DNA from: Ramlibacter tataouinensis
GTDB taxonomy: Bacteria > Pseudomonadota > Gammaproteobacteria > Burkholderiales > Burkholderiaceae_C
Direction: 5' to 3'
NCBI GenBank assembly: GCA_002427815.1
Contig: DIZF01000062.1
Span: 151,566-215,565, forward strand
DNA length: 64,000 bases
In this document: one piece after another, positions 34,983 through 44,013 of the stretch
How the letters are laid out: the number at the start of each line of letters is the position of its first letter
Numbering within the stretch: the stretch's first letter is position 1
The notes under the pieces: generated by a model
Database searches by the model: none
Told to the model about the DNA's origin: nothing
The model's input: only the letters and a program-made list of their open reading frames with translations
Program-made: the position numbers and the translations under genes

Positions 34983-36095
34983 ATGGGAATGGACAAGAAG
35001 TTCGACATCGTCGTGTTGCCGGGAGACGGCATTGGGGTGGAGGTCATTCAAGCGTGCCTCGCCATGCTGGACACGCTGCAAAAGCGCGTGGGTGGCTTTG
35101 CCCTGGCCCTCGATCACCGCCCCGGCGGCGCTCAGCTCTACGCCGACACGGGCACTGCGTTTCCCGACGAGTCGATGAGGGCCTGCGAGCGCGCGGACGC
35201 CATCCTGTTTGGGGCGATGGGACTGCCGCACATCCGCTATCCGGACGGGACGGAGATCGCGCCCCAACTCGACATCCGCACCCACCTGGAGCTGTACGCC
35301 GGGGTGCGACCGATCCGCGCCATCGCCGGCGTGCCCCTGCCCTTGGCCGATCCGCGGGCAAAGGACATCGATCTGGTCATCATCCGCGAGCAGACGGAAG
35401 GGTGGTTTTACTCGCGTGGCCGCGCCGATGTGCGCGGCGACGAGGAGGCCTACGACGCCTGCAAGATCACCCGCAAGGGCAGCGAGCGGGTGTTCGACTT
35501 TTCGTTTCGCCTGGCGAGCCGGCGCAAAGCGCGCAACCCGGCGAAGGGGAAGGTCACCTGCGTCGACAAGGCCAATGTGTTCACCTCGATGGCATTCTCG
35601 AACCGGATTTTCTGGGAGCGCGCCAAGCACTTCCCCGAGGTCGCGGCCGACCACTGCTACATCGACGCAATGGCGCTGAACCTGATTCGCAAGCCGTGGG
35701 AGTACGACGTGATCCCCACTGAAAACCAGTTTGGCGACATCCTTTCGGACCTGGCGGCCGGCCTGATCGGTGGAATGGGTATGGCACCGTCTGGTGACAT
35801 CGGCGACGCGCACGCGCTGTTCCAGCCTTCGCACGGCTCGGCACCCGATATCGCGGGCCAGGGCAAGTCGAATCCGACTGCCATGTTTCTTTCGGCCGCG
35901 ATGATGCTGCAGTGGCTTGGCGAGCGCCACGACGTGCGGGCCTGCCTCGACGCGGCGGATCTGCTTGAAACCGCGGTCGACCATGTGTTCGCACAGCACC
36001 TTGTGCGCCCGCACGAGTTCGGCGGTGGCGACGGGACGGCCGAGATCACCCGTGCGGTGGTGGACGCGATCCAGCACGTCGCGGCCGACCGCTGA
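34983..36095 (+). CDS. Isocitrate/isopropylmalate/tartrate dehydrogenase family enzyme, 370 aa
   Basis: Family members are NAD-dependent beta-decarboxylating dehydrogenases acting on 2-hydroxy acids such as 3-isopropylmalate, tartrate or malate. It shows VVLPGDGIGVEV, the metal-binding Asp stretch CYIDAMALNLI, NQFGDILSDLAAGLIGGMGM and the late NAD-binding HGSAPDIAGQGKSNPTA. The substrate-recognition segment reads IIREQTEGWFYSRGR, unlike leucine-pathway LeuB or classical tartrate dehydrogenase, so the substrate is open. A strong AAGGAGG sets the start at 34983. It is part of the ABC/GntR cluster. Confidence 0.88.
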   Translation: MGMDKKFDIVVLPGDGIGVEVIQACLAMLDTLQKRVGGFALALDHRPGGAQLYADTGTAFPDESMRACERADAILFGAMGLPHIRYPDGTEIAPQLDIRTHLELYAGVRPIRAIAGVPLPLADPRAKDIDLVIIREQTEGWFYSRGRADVRGDEEAYDACKITRKGSERVFDFSFRLASRRKARNPAKGKVTCVDKANVFTSMAFSNRIFWERAKHFPEVAADHCYIDAMALNLIRKPWEYDVIPTENQFGDILSDLAAGLIGGMGMAPSGDIGDAHALFQPSHGSAPDIAGQGKSNPTAMFLSAAMMLQWLGERHDVRACLDAADLLETAVDHVFAQHLVRPHEFGGGDGTAEITRAVVDAIQHVAADR

Positions 36096-36115
36096 GCGAG
36101 CCCAGGAGATCCGCT

Positions 36116-36409
36116 GTGCTCGTGGTGACCGTGGACTTTGTCGTCGCCCCCGACTTCATCGACGCTTTCAGAGTCGAGATGCTGCGCAATGCGCAATCCT
36201 CCCGCCGCGAAGAGCCCGGCTGCAGCAGGTTCGACGTGGCCTTCTGCGACGAGGACAGGTCGAAGGTCTTCCTCTACGAGCTGTATGACGATCGGGCGGC
36301 CTTTGAAGCCCACCAAAGGACCGAACACTTCCGGCAGTTCGATGCCGGAACTTCTGCGTGGGTCATCAGCAAGGTGGCGCGCACGTTCCGGCTGATCGAT
36401 CCCGTCTGA
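36116..36409 (+). CDS. ABM-domain (putative quinol monooxygenase) protein, 97 aa
   Basis: A short ferredoxin-like dimeric domain of the antibiotic-biosynthesis-monooxygenase family: VTVDFVVAPDFIDAFRVE, RREEPGCSRFDVAF, YELYDDRAAFEAHQRTEHF. Members include YgiN-like quinol oxygenases and LsrG-type isomerases. GTG at 36116 follows AGGAGA. It lies 20 nt after the dehydrogenase and probably acts on the same metabolite line, but the reaction is unknown. It is convergent with xthA. Confidence 0.85.
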   Translation: MLVVTVDFVVAPDFIDAFRVEMLRNAQSSRREEPGCSRFDVAFCDEDRSKVFLYELYDDRAAFEAHQRTEHFRQFDAGTSAWVISKVARTFRLIDPV

Positions 36410-36434
36410 ACGCCGCCGACAACGGCGGGCAGAC

Positions 36435-37211
36435 TCAGATCTCCACGATCACGGGGGCATGATCGCTCGGCTTTTCCCACTTTCGCGGCGCGCGGTCGAT
36501 GGTGCAGGCCTTGACTTGCAGCTTCAGCGAATCGCTCACCAGGATATGGTCGATGCGCAGTCCCCGGTTCTTCGGGTAGCCCAGCATCCGGTAATCCCAC
36601 CAGCTGTAGCTTTTTTCGGGTTGCTCGAACAGGCGGAAGCTGTCGACCAGGCCCAGCTCGAGCAGCCTGCGGAAATGATCACGCTCTTCGGTGGTGTGAT
36701 GGATGGTTTCGCGCAGGCCTTCGGGGTCGAATGAATCGCGGTCTTCTGGCACGATGTTGAAGTCGCCCAGCAGCATGAGCCGCTCATGCAGGGCCAGTTC
36801 CTCGCGCAGATAGTCACGCAGACCCCGCAGCCAGCTCATCTTGTAGTCGAATTTCGGCGTGCCGAGCGCTTGCCCATTGACGAAGTAGCCGTTGACCAGT
36901 CGCAGCTCGCCTGCCGGGCTTGCCAGCGTTGCGGCGATCACGCGCGAATGCTCGTCGGCGTAACCCGAGATGTTCCTTACGATTTCGTGCAACGGCTCGC
37001 GGCTCATGATCGCGACGCCGTTGTAGGTTTTCTGGCCGAACACGGCGCAGTGCGGGTAGCCGGCGGCACGGATGGCGTCGAGCGGGAATTTGTCGTCAGT
37101 GAGTTTGAGCTCCTGCAGGCACAGCACGTCCACCGGGTTGGCCGCGGTCCAGTCCAGTACATGCTGCAGCCGCGCCGTGAGCGAATTGACATTCCAGGTC
37201 GAGAGTTTCAT
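36435..37211 (-). CDS. xthA: Exodeoxyribonuclease III, 258 aa
   Basis: An AP endonuclease and 3'-5' exonuclease for base-excision repair. Conserved residues are visible in WNVNSLTARLQHVLDW (Asn), DVLCLQELKL (Glu, metal), GDFNIVPEDRDSFDP (Asp/Asn), WWDYR and the C-terminal SDHAPVIVEI (Asp-His). Length matches ExoIII. The start at 37211 is standard. On the minus strand CATAAT (37253-37248) lies 37 nt upstream and could be its -10. Confidence 0.95.
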   Translation of the reverse strand: MKLSTWNVNSLTARLQHVLDWTAANPVDVLCLQELKLTDDKFPLDAIRAAGYPHCAVFGQKTYNGVAIMSREPLHEIVRNISGYADEHSRVIAATLASPAGELRLVNGYFVNGQALGTPKFDYKMSWLRGLRDYLREELALHERLMLLGDFNIVPEDRDSFDPEGLRETIHHTTEERDHFRRLLELGLVDSFRLFEQPEKSYSWWDYRMLGYPKNRGLRIDHILVSDSLKLQVKACTIDRAPRKWEKPSDHAPVIVEI

Positions 37212-37540
37212 GAGTTCTGCCGGCTGTGCCGACGGGGTGAGGCGCGAATTATGGGGTGGCGCGCCGCGAAGGGGTCTCGGGTCGCTTCAATTCCCGGCAA
37301 CACACCGCAGGCGTTTTCGGGACTGCATGCAGGAATACCCTTGATCGCAGTTGGGTCAGTCTGAAATATAGTAGCTGGCGTTGCCCGATTTGCCGCGGCG
37401 AGTCGAGTCCCGACAGATGGCGAAACAGCGCTGCTGGTGAAGACCCGCAGCGCACGAACCCGGCGCACGCAGATCCTGTCGTTCCGATGTATTCAACCTG
37501 AACCCGTTTGCGATTTGCAGACCAACAACACGAGGAAGCC
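37212..37540 (+). other. Intergenic region between divergent xthA and the ABC operon
   Basis: 329 nt without a convincing gene. It holds a possible minus-strand -10 (CATAAT, 37253-37248) for xthA and a plus-strand TATAGT (37367-37372) that may be the -10 of the ABC operon, though the nearest TTGATC (37341-37346) gives a long 20-nt spacer. The last 170 nt would be a long leader. No clear operator or riboswitch seen. Confidence 0.4.
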
Positions 37541-38689
37541 ATGACCATTTCCCGCCGTCAATTTTCCGGGGCACTGTCTGCGGGCCTGGCGTTGCCGGCC
37601 TTCGTCGGCCGCGCATCGGCACAAGGCACGACCATCAAGATTGGCATGTGCGCACCGATCACCGGCCCGGCGGCCGAGGCTGGCCGCTACGCTCAGATCG
37701 GCGCACGGCTGGCGCTCGACGCCGTCAACAAGGCCGGCGGCGTGCTCGGCAAGAAGGTCGAACTGATCGTCGAGGACGACCAGACGACCAACCCCGGCAT
37801 CGTGCTGGCGTTTTCCAAGTTGGCGTCGCAGCCCGACATCGTGGCGTTCCTCGGCTCCATCCGCTCCACCCAGGTGCATGCCATGGCGCCGGATGTGCTG
37901 AAGGTGGGCAAGCCCGTGATGATAGGCGGCACCGACCCGACGCTCACTCACATGGGCAACCCGTGGTTCTTCCGGTTCCGCCCGAATGACTTGTATTCGG
38001 GCACTGTGATCGCGGACTACGGCGTCAACACGCTCGGCAAGAAGAAGTGGGCGATCATTCATTCGACGGATGCGTTCGGCACAGCCGGCGGCAACGCGCT
38101 GGCCACCGCACTGAAGAAGCATGCCGGCGCCACGGTCGCGCTGGACCAGGGCTACGCCAACCAGAGCCAGGACTTCACGCCGGTCGTGCTCGCCATCAAG
38201 CAGTCGGGCGCCGACGTCATCGGTTCTTATTTCACGTTCGAGAACGACCTCGGCGTGTTCGCCCGGCAATTGCGCCAGCTCGGCGTCACGGTTCCGTGGG
38301 TCGGCTCGCCGTCGATCACCAACGTCACCGCGCTCAAGCTCGCCGGCCCTGCGCTCTACGGCACCTACGGCGTCGCCGACTACGCCGAAGATTCGAGCCC
38401 GGCCGCCAAGGCGTTCGGCAAGGCTTATCGCGAAGCGGCGAAGGCAGCTCCCGACAACCAGTCGTCATGGACCTATGACGCCATCATCATCCTGTGCATG
38501 GCGATCAACAAGGCCGGCAAGACCGACCCGGCGGCCATCCGCGCCGCCATCCTGGCGATCAGGAAGCACCAAGGTGCCGAAGGCGAATACAACTTCGATG
38601 CGAACGGCGATGGCCTTCACGGCTACAACATTGTGAAGAACGAGAAGGGCACCATCGTCTTCGACAAACACGTCGAACCGGCCGCCTGA
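37541..38689 (+). CDS. Branched-chain amino acid type ABC substrate-binding protein (LivK-like), 382 aa
   Basis: A periplasmic receptor of the leucine/isoleucine/valine binding family. The N-terminus SRRQFSGALSAGLALPAF is a signal with twin arginines, possibly Tat. The body begins TIKIGMCAPITGPAAEAGRY and has GVLGKKVELIVEDDQTTN and FLGSIRSTQVHAMAP, all typical of Liv-type receptors. In Burkholderiales such receptors often bind aromatic acids or urea/amides rather than leucine, so the ligand is unknown. GAGGAAG precedes the ATG. It leads a four-gene operon. Confidence 0.88.
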   Translation: MTISRRQFSGALSAGLALPAFVGRASAQGTTIKIGMCAPITGPAAEAGRYAQIGARLALDAVNKAGGVLGKKVELIVEDDQTTNPGIVLAFSKLASQPDIVAFLGSIRSTQVHAMAPDVLKVGKPVMIGGTDPTLTHMGNPWFFRFRPNDLYSGTVIADYGVNTLGKKKWAIIHSTDAFGTAGGNALATALKKHAGATVALDQGYANQSQDFTPVVLAIKQSGADVIGSYFTFENDLGVFARQLRQLGVTVPWVGSPSITNVTALKLAGPALYGTYGVADYAEDSSPAAKAFGKAYREAAKAAPDNQSSWTYDAIIILCMAINKAGKTDPAAIRAAILAIRKHQGAEGEYNFDANGDGLHGYNIVKNEKGTIVFDKHVEPAA

Positions 38690-38695
38690 GCGCCG

Positions 38696-39571
38696 ATGGA
38701 CCTGGCGCTCCAGCTCTTTTTCACGGGCTTGGGGATCGGTGCGGTCTACGCCCTCGTGGCGCTGGGCTTCGTGCTGATCTTCCGCGCCACCAATGTCGTC
38801 AACTTCGCGCAAGGCGAGTTCTCGATGGTGGGCGCCTACCTCATGGTGGTCTTCGCGGTCGACCTGCAGTGGCCCTATGCCTGGGCCTTTCTCGCCGCGC
38901 TGGCGGGCATGGCGCTGCTGGGGGTGATCTTCAATCTGGGGGTGTACTACCCGCTGCGCCACCGCACTTTCCTGCCCGTGATCATCGCGACCATCGGCGC
39001 CTCGATCTTCCTCGCGAACACGGTGCTGGCGCTCTATGGGCCGCAGCCCCAGGTGCTGCCGGGCTGGTTCGAGACGCCCGGCGTGCAGATCGGCCCGGTG
39101 TACCTGGACAGCCAGTACCTGCTGATCATGGCGGTGACGCTGGTGCTGGTGGTCTTCAACTTCTGGTTCTTCGAACACACCCTGCTCGGCAAGAAACTGC
39201 AGGCCACCTCCCAGGACAAGGAGATGGCGTCCCTGCTGGGCATCCCCGTCGCGACCATGATCATGCTGACCTTCGTGTATTCGGCACTGCTTGGCGGCAT
39301 CGCGGGCATCCTGGTGGCGCCGATCCTGTTCGTGTCGATCCAGATGGGCTCGACGATCGCGCTGAAGGCATTTGCAGCGACCATCATCGGCGGCTTCGGT
39401 GACGTCAAGGGCGCCATCATCGGCGGCCTCGCCCTCGGGGTGATCGAGACTTTTGGCGCGGCCTACGTCTCGGTTCCTTACAAGGACGGTTTTGCCTTCC
39501 TGGTGCTCGTGGCGTTCCTCATCTTCCGTCCGCAAGGCATTTTCGGCGAACGCGTAGCGGAGAAGGCATGA
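38696..39571 (+). CDS. livH: Branched-chain amino acid ABC transporter permease, LivH type, 291 aa
   Basis: A polytopic inner-membrane permease: FFTGLGIGAVYALVALGFVL at the N-terminus and the conserved loop near GKKLQATSQDKEMASLLGIP. The C-terminal half has GDVKGAIIGGLALGVIE. Length fits LivH. It starts 6 nt after the receptor gene stop and overlaps the next gene by 4 nt (ATGA). Confidence 0.92.
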   Translation: MDLALQLFFTGLGIGAVYALVALGFVLIFRATNVVNFAQGEFSMVGAYLMVVFAVDLQWPYAWAFLAALAGMALLGVIFNLGVYYPLRHRTFLPVIIATIGASIFLANTVLALYGPQPQVLPGWFETPGVQIGPVYLDSQYLLIMAVTLVLVVFNFWFFEHTLLGKKLQATSQDKEMASLLGIPVATMIMLTFVYSALLGGIAGILVAPILFVSIQMGSTIALKAFAATIIGGFGDVKGAIIGGLALGVIETFGAAYVSVPYKDGFAFLVLVAFLIFRPQGIFGERVAEKA

Positions 39572-41331
39572 CCCGGCGGCGCCTGCTCGGCACGCTCGGC
39601 TTCGCCGCCTTTGCGGCGCTGGTGGTCGCGATGGTCACGTTGGTCCCGATGCAGGACTACACGATGCACATCCTGGTGCAGACGGCGACATTTGCGATTG
39701 CGGTGTTCGGGCTCACCGTCGTGCTCGGCCTGTGCGGCCAGATCAATCTGGCCCAGGCTGCCTTCTTCGGGTTCGGGGCCTACGCCGTGGGGCTGGGCAC
39801 GGCGACCCTGCACCTGAACTTCTGGGTGGCCCTGGTCATGGGCGCCGGCGTCGCGGTGGTGATGGGCGCGGTGCTGGGCATGACCACGCTGCGCCTGGGC
39901 GGCCACTATCTGGCCATGGTGACGATCAGCTTCCAGCAGATCGTCACGCTGATCATGGTGAACTGGATCCCGGTGACTCGTGGTCCCGACGGTGTCGGCG
40001 GCATCGAGCGGCCGGCGCTGTTCCAGTCGTCGCAGGCGTTCCTGGGCGTTTGCGTCTTCGCGATGGCGCTCGTCGGCTACATCGTGTGGCACTTGCCGAA
40101 CACAAGACTGGGGCGGGCCATGCGCGCGGTGCGCGACAACGAGTTGGCGGCGGGCGTGGCCGGCGTCAACGTATACAAGGTCAAGGTGGCCGCGTTCGCG
40201 CTGTCGGCCGTGCTCGGCGGCATCGGCGGTGGCCTGTTCGCGGGCGGCTTCTCCTATGTCAGCCCCGATCAGTTCAGCTTCGCCGAATCGATCGTCTTCA
40301 TCACCATGACGCTGCTCGGCGGCGTGTCTTCGCCGATCGGCGCGTTGATCGGCACCGCGCTGCTGATCGTGCTGCCGGAGAGCCTGCGCTTCATGAAGAG
40401 CGTGCCGGGTCTCTACCTCGCGATCTACGGCCTGGCGATCATTCTGATCATCCGCTACATGCAGGACGGCATCTGGGGGTTCGTGCAGGACCGCGTCCGC
40501 CGCTTGCTGCCGCCGCCACCCTTCGCCGGCGCCCCGGCGGATCTGGTGGTCACGCCGCCGCGGACACAGTCTTCGGCGAACGAGCCGCCGGTGCTGGAAG
40601 TGCAGCACCTGGCCAAGCACTTCGGCGGCGTCAAGGCCGTGGACGATATTTCGTTCGCGGTGCGCCGCGGCTCGGTGCACGCCCTCATCGGCCCGAACGG
40701 TTCCGGCAAGACGACCACGCTGAACGTGCTCTCCGGCATCTACACGGCGACGGCGGGGCGCGTGCTGCTGGGCGGCAGCGACATCACGGCGCTGCCGGCG
40801 CACGCGCGCACCGTGGCGGGGCTGGGCCGCACCTTCCAGAACATCCGTCTGTTCCGCTCCATGAGCGCGCTGGAGAACGTGGTGATCGGCGCCGAGCAGG
40901 GCGGTCATCACGCCGAGGTCGACCACGCCGCGCTGGTCGAGCGCGCCCGCGCCGCACTGGCGTTCGTCGGCCTCGAGGCGCGCTGTCACCAACTGGTCAC
41001 GGGGTTTTCCTACGGCCACCAGCGACTGATCGAGATCGCGCGTGCGCTGGCCGGCGAGCCCACCCTGCTGCTGCTCGACGAGCCGGCGGCCGGCCTCAAC
41101 TCGAGCGAAAAGCTGGGGCTGCTGGAGCTGCTGCAGCGCATCGCCGCCAAGGGCCTCACCATCCTGATCATCGACCACGACATGACCCTCGTGACGAAAG
41201 TTGCGCAGCACATCACGGTGCTGAACTTTGGCCGTTGCATCGCCGACGGGGTTGCAGCCGAGGTGCTGCGCCAGCCCGACGTGATCGCCGCCTATCTCGG
41301 AAGCGAACCCGATGCCCCTGCTTTCACTTGA
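39568..41331 (+). CDS. Fused LivM permease and LivG ATPase, 587 aa
   Basis: Residues about 1-320 are the second permease (VLGLCGQINLAQAAFFGFGA, VRDNELAAGVAGVNVYKVKV, LLGGVSSPIGALIGTALLIV). After a Pro-rich linker (about 310-340), residues 343-587 form an ABC ATPase with Walker A LIGPNGSGKTTTLNVLSGIY, signature FSYGHQRLIEIARALAG, Walker B LLLLDEPAAGLN and H-loop DHD. These are usually separate proteins. The signature Tyr-Gly-His replaces the usual Gly-Gly-Gln. It overlaps livF by 20 nt. Confidence 0.93.
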   Translation: MTRRRLLGTLGFAAFAALVVAMVTLVPMQDYTMHILVQTATFAIAVFGLTVVLGLCGQINLAQAAFFGFGAYAVGLGTATLHLNFWVALVMGAGVAVVMGAVLGMTTLRLGGHYLAMVTISFQQIVTLIMVNWIPVTRGPDGVGGIERPALFQSSQAFLGVCVFAMALVGYIVWHLPNTRLGRAMRAVRDNELAAGVAGVNVYKVKVAAFALSAVLGGIGGGLFAGGFSYVSPDQFSFAESIVFITMTLLGGVSSPIGALIGTALLIVLPESLRFMKSVPGLYLAIYGLAIILIIRYMQDGIWGFVQDRVRRLLPPPPFAGAPADLVVTPPRTQSSANEPPVLEVQHLAKHFGGVKAVDDISFAVRRGSVHALIGPNGSGKTTTLNVLSGIYTATAGRVLLGGSDITALPAHARTVAGLGRTFQNIRLFRSMSALENVVIGAEQGGHHAEVDHAALVERARAALAFVGLEARCHQLVTGFSYGHQRLIEIARALAGEPTLLLLDEPAAGLNSSEKLGLLELLQRIAAKGLTILIIDHDMTLVTKVAQHITVLNFGRCIADGVAAEVLRQPDVIAAYLGSEPDAPAFT

Positions 41332-42046
41332 GGGCCTGGTGGTCCGCTATGGCGAGATCGAGGCGCTGCACGGCGTCTCGATCTCGATCGAGGCCGGCGA
41401 AGTCGTCACATTGCTGGGGGCGAACGGCGCCGGCAAGTCGACCACGCTGCGGGCGATCTCCGGGCTGCTGAAGCCGGCGGGCGGCGACATCCAGTTCGAA
41501 GGCAAATCGATCGCGGCGCTGGCGCCCGAGGCCATCGTCAAACTCGGCATCGCGCACGTGCCGGAAGGGCGGCGCCTGTTCCCCGGCTTGACGGCGCGCG
41601 AGAACATCATGCTGGGGGCCTCGAACCGCGGCCGTGTCGCCAAGGCCCAACTGGTGCGCGAGTCGGATGAGATGTTCGACCTGTTCCCCGACATCCGGCC
41701 GTTTGCCGACACGCTCGGCTGGATGCTCTCGGGCGGGCAGCAGCAGATGGTGGCCGTAGCCCGCGGCCTGATGGCCAAGCCGCGCCTGCTGCTGCTGGAC
41801 GAACCATCGCTCGGCCTCGCCCCTGTCATCGTGCAGAAGGTGTTTTCGATCATCGCCGAGATTCGCCGCCGCGGCACCACGGTGCTGCTGGTCGAGCAGA
41901 ACGCACGCATGGCGCTGTCCGTGGCTGACCGCGGCTACGTACTGGAGACGGGCCGGCTGGCGGTGTCGGGAAAGCCGGCCGAACTCTGGTCGAACGACGA
42001 GGTGCGGGCGGCCTACCTCGGAGGCCGCATCGAGAAGGCGGGTTGA
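41312..42046 (+). CDS. livF: Branched-chain amino acid ABC transporter ATP-binding protein, LivF type, 244 aa
   Basis: The second ATPase of the transporter. Walker A is LLGANGAGKSTTLRAISGL, the Q-loop is HVPEGRRLFPGLTARENI, the signature is LSGGQQQMVAVARGLM and Walker B is LLLLDEPSLGLAP. HVPEGRR is a LivF hallmark. The start overlaps the LivM-LivG gene by 20 nt. It ends the operon and is convergent with the DUF4337 gene. Confidence 0.93.
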   Translation: MPLLSLEGLVVRYGEIEALHGVSISIEAGEVVTLLGANGAGKSTTLRAISGLLKPAGGDIQFEGKSIAALAPEAIVKLGIAHVPEGRRLFPGLTARENIMLGASNRGRVAKAQLVRESDEMFDLFPDIRPFADTLGWMLSGGQQQMVAVARGLMAKPRLLLLDEPSLGLAPVIVQKVFSIIAEIRRRGTTVLLVEQNARMALSVADRGYVLETGRLAVSGKPAELWSNDEVRAAYLGGRIEKAG

Positions 42047-42106
42047 AACGGGCGGCGCTTTCGTCGCCGAACGGCGAGCGGACCGCGGTTCCCGCCCCGG
42101 TTGGTG

Positions 42107-42694
42107 TCAGATATGCATCGCGGCCAGCACGCCGACCGCAAGGCCGATGGCACCGACCCCGAACATTCCCCATTCCAGCCATTTCTTGCGGGTCAACAGG
42201 GCGATGGCCGCCAGCGCAATGGACACCTGCAGGGCCGTGGTGGCCTGCGCCCAGCGATGATGCTGGTGCATTTGAACTTCGCTGCGCTCGTCCCATTCGG
42301 TGGCCTGGGCTTCCAGCTTGTGCGCCTCGGTCTCGATCTCCTTCTTTTCCTTTTCGTAGCGGTCCATCTTCGCCTGATAGGTGGCCTGCCGGTCCGCCGG
42401 GGAGAGGTCGCGCGAGACTTCCGCGAGCGACTGCTTGGTGCTCTTGGCCTGGAAATAATTCCACTGGTTCGACGCCTCGGTCTTCTTGATCGCGGCGTTG
42501 TTCTTGTACAGGCCCGCATTCGCCTGGGTTGCGCCGCCCATGTAGGAAAAGATCGCTCCCACCGTGGCGATCACTGCCGTGAACATCGCGATCTGGTTGA
42601 TCATGCCGCCTGCCGCCCCCTCGGACGCATGCTCGATGGCGTGCTCCAGCTCGTGGTCGTGGGGGCCGTGTACGTGAAATCCGTCTTCTGACAT
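42107..42694 (-). CDS. DUF4337 membrane protein, 195 aa
   Basis: I recognise the DUF4337 pattern, function unknown. An N-terminal acidic/His region (FHVHGPHDHELEHAIEHA) precedes a membrane segment (INQIAMFTAVIATVGAIFSY), then a long helical stretch with coiled-coil character (SLAEVSRDLSPADRQATYQA onward), and two C-terminal membrane segments ending VGAIGLAVGVLAAMHI. AGGAG at good spacing sets the ATG at 42694. It starts one base past the folA stop and is probably the last gene of the thyA-folA run. Confidence 0.8.
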   Translation of the reverse strand: MSEDGFHVHGPHDHELEHAIEHASEGAAGGMINQIAMFTAVIATVGAIFSYMGGATQANAGLYKNNAAIKKTEASNQWNYFQAKSTKQSLAEVSRDLSPADRQATYQAKMDRYEKEKKEIETEAHKLEAQATEWDERSEVQMHQHHRWAQATTALQVSIALAAIALLTRKKWLEWGMFGVGAIGLAVGVLAAMHI

Positions 42695-42695
42695 A

Positions 42696-43193
42696 TCAGA
42701 CTCCTGCATTCTTTTTGCGATAGGTGGCGAAACTGAAGTTCAATCCGCTCGCTGAAGTATGGGCTTCGCGTGCGACCTCTTCCCACTTTGCGCCCAATTC
42801 GGGCGCAAAAACGTCGCCTTCGAAGTCGGAGTCGATCTCGGTCACTTCGGTGGTATCGGCCAGGGCCAGTGCCTGCGCGTACAGTTGCGCGCCACCGATG
42901 ACCCAGGCCTGGGCCTCGTCGCCGCAGAGCGCCATTGCTTCGGACAGTGAAGCGGCGCGGCTCGCGCCGGGCGCGCTCCAGCCCGGCTGGCGGGTCACCA
43001 CGATGTTCTTGCGGCCCGGCAGCGGACGAAAGCGCTCGGGCAGCGAATCCCAGGTCTTGCGGCCCATGATCACCGGGCAGCCCATGGTCACGCGCTTGAA
43101 ATGGGCCAGATCCTCCGGCAGGTGCCAGGGCAGGCCTCCGCTCATGCCGATCACGCCGTTGCGTGCGCGCGCGTAGATCAACCCCAGCTTCAT
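42696..43193 (-). CDS. folA: Dihydrofolate reductase, 165 aa
   Basis: FolA reduces dihydrofolate to tetrahydrofolate with NADPH, regenerating the cofactor used by ThyA. Conserved stretches are NGVIGMSGGLPWHLPEDLAH (with the catalytic acid in PEDL), PVIMGRKTWDSLPERFRPLP and AWVIGGAQLYAQAL. Length matches chromosomal DHFR. The ATG at 43193 overlaps the thyA stop by 4 nt, so the genes are coupled. Confidence 0.96.
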   Translation of the reverse strand: MKLGLIYARARNGVIGMSGGLPWHLPEDLAHFKRVTMGCPVIMGRKTWDSLPERFRPLPGRKNIVVTRQPGWSAPGASRAASLSEAMALCGDEAQAWVIGGAQLYAQALALADTTEVTEIDSDFEGDVFAPELGAKWEEVAREAHTSASGLNFSFATYRKKNAGV

Positions 43194-44008
43194 ACCGCGA
43201 CGGGAGCCTTGATCGCCTGGTGGCACTGGTACTCCAGCACCTCGAAATCTTCGTACTCGTACTCGAAGATCGACGCCGGCTTGCGCTTGATGTTCAGCAC
43301 CGGGTAGGGATAAGGCTCGCGGCTCAATTGCAGCTCCACCTGTTCATGGTGATTGTTGTAGATGTGGCAGTCGCCGCCGGTCCAGACGAAGTCGCCGACG
43401 TCCAGGTCGCACTGCTGGGCCATCATGTGCGTGAGCAGCGCATAGCTCGCGATATTGAACGGCACGCCCAGGAAAATGTCGGCGCTGCGCTGATAGAGCT
43501 GGCAGGAGAGCTTGCCGTTCGCCACGTAGAACTGGAAGAAGGCATGGCACGGCGCCAGCGCCATCTTGGGAATGTCGGCCACGTTCCAGGCGCTGACGAT
43601 GATGCGCCGCGAATCGGGATTGGTCTTGATGGTCTTCACGGCTTCGGCGATCTGATCGATGTGCCCGCCATCGGACGTCGGCCAGCTGCGCCACTGCACG
43701 CCATAGACCGGGCCCAGATCCCCGTCGGGTCCGGCCCATTCGTCCCAGATCGACACGCCGCGTTCCTTCAGCCAGCGGTTGTCGCTGGAGCCCTTCAGGA
43801 ACCACAGCAGTTCATGGATGATGGACTTCAGGTGGACCTTCTTGGTGGTCACCAGCGGGAAGCCCTCGTTCAGGTCGAACCGCATCTGGTACGCGAACAC
43901 GCTGCGCGTCCCGGTGCCGGTACGGTCGGTTTTCGGCGTGCCATGGATGTAGACATGGCGCATGAAGTCTTCGTACTGGGAGCGGACGGGACGGAGGGCG
44001 GCGGTCAT
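43190..44008 (-). CDS. thyA: Thymidylate synthase, 272 aa
   Basis: ThyA methylates dUMP to dTMP using methylenetetrahydrofolate. The catalytic Cys is in MALAPCHAFFQFYV; RTGTGTRSVF, the dUMP-binding RRIIVSAWNV and DVGDFVWTGGDCHIYNNH are also present. The ATG at 44008 is chosen over a TTG two codons upstream because CATAAT (44019-44014) ends only 5 nt before it, which suggests a leaderless transcript starting at or very near the ATG. It overlaps folA by 4 nt. Confidence 0.96.
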   Translation of the reverse strand: MTAALRPVRSQYEDFMRHVYIHGTPKTDRTGTGTRSVFAYQMRFDLNEGFPLVTTKKVHLKSIIHELLWFLKGSSDNRWLKERGVSIWDEWAGPDGDLGPVYGVQWRSWPTSDGGHIDQIAEAVKTIKTNPDSRRIIVSAWNVADIPKMALAPCHAFFQFYVANGKLSCQLYQRSADIFLGVPFNIASYALLTHMMAQQCDLDVGDFVWTGGDCHIYNNHHEQVELQLSREPYPYPVLNIKRKPASIFEYEYEDFEVLEYQCHQAIKAPVAV

Positions 44009-44013
44009 GGGCA

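Noticed and set aside
39478..41211. Long minus-strand frame opposite LivM-LivG
   Set aside because: Antisense shadow of the transporter gene; no motifs or ribosome-binding site.
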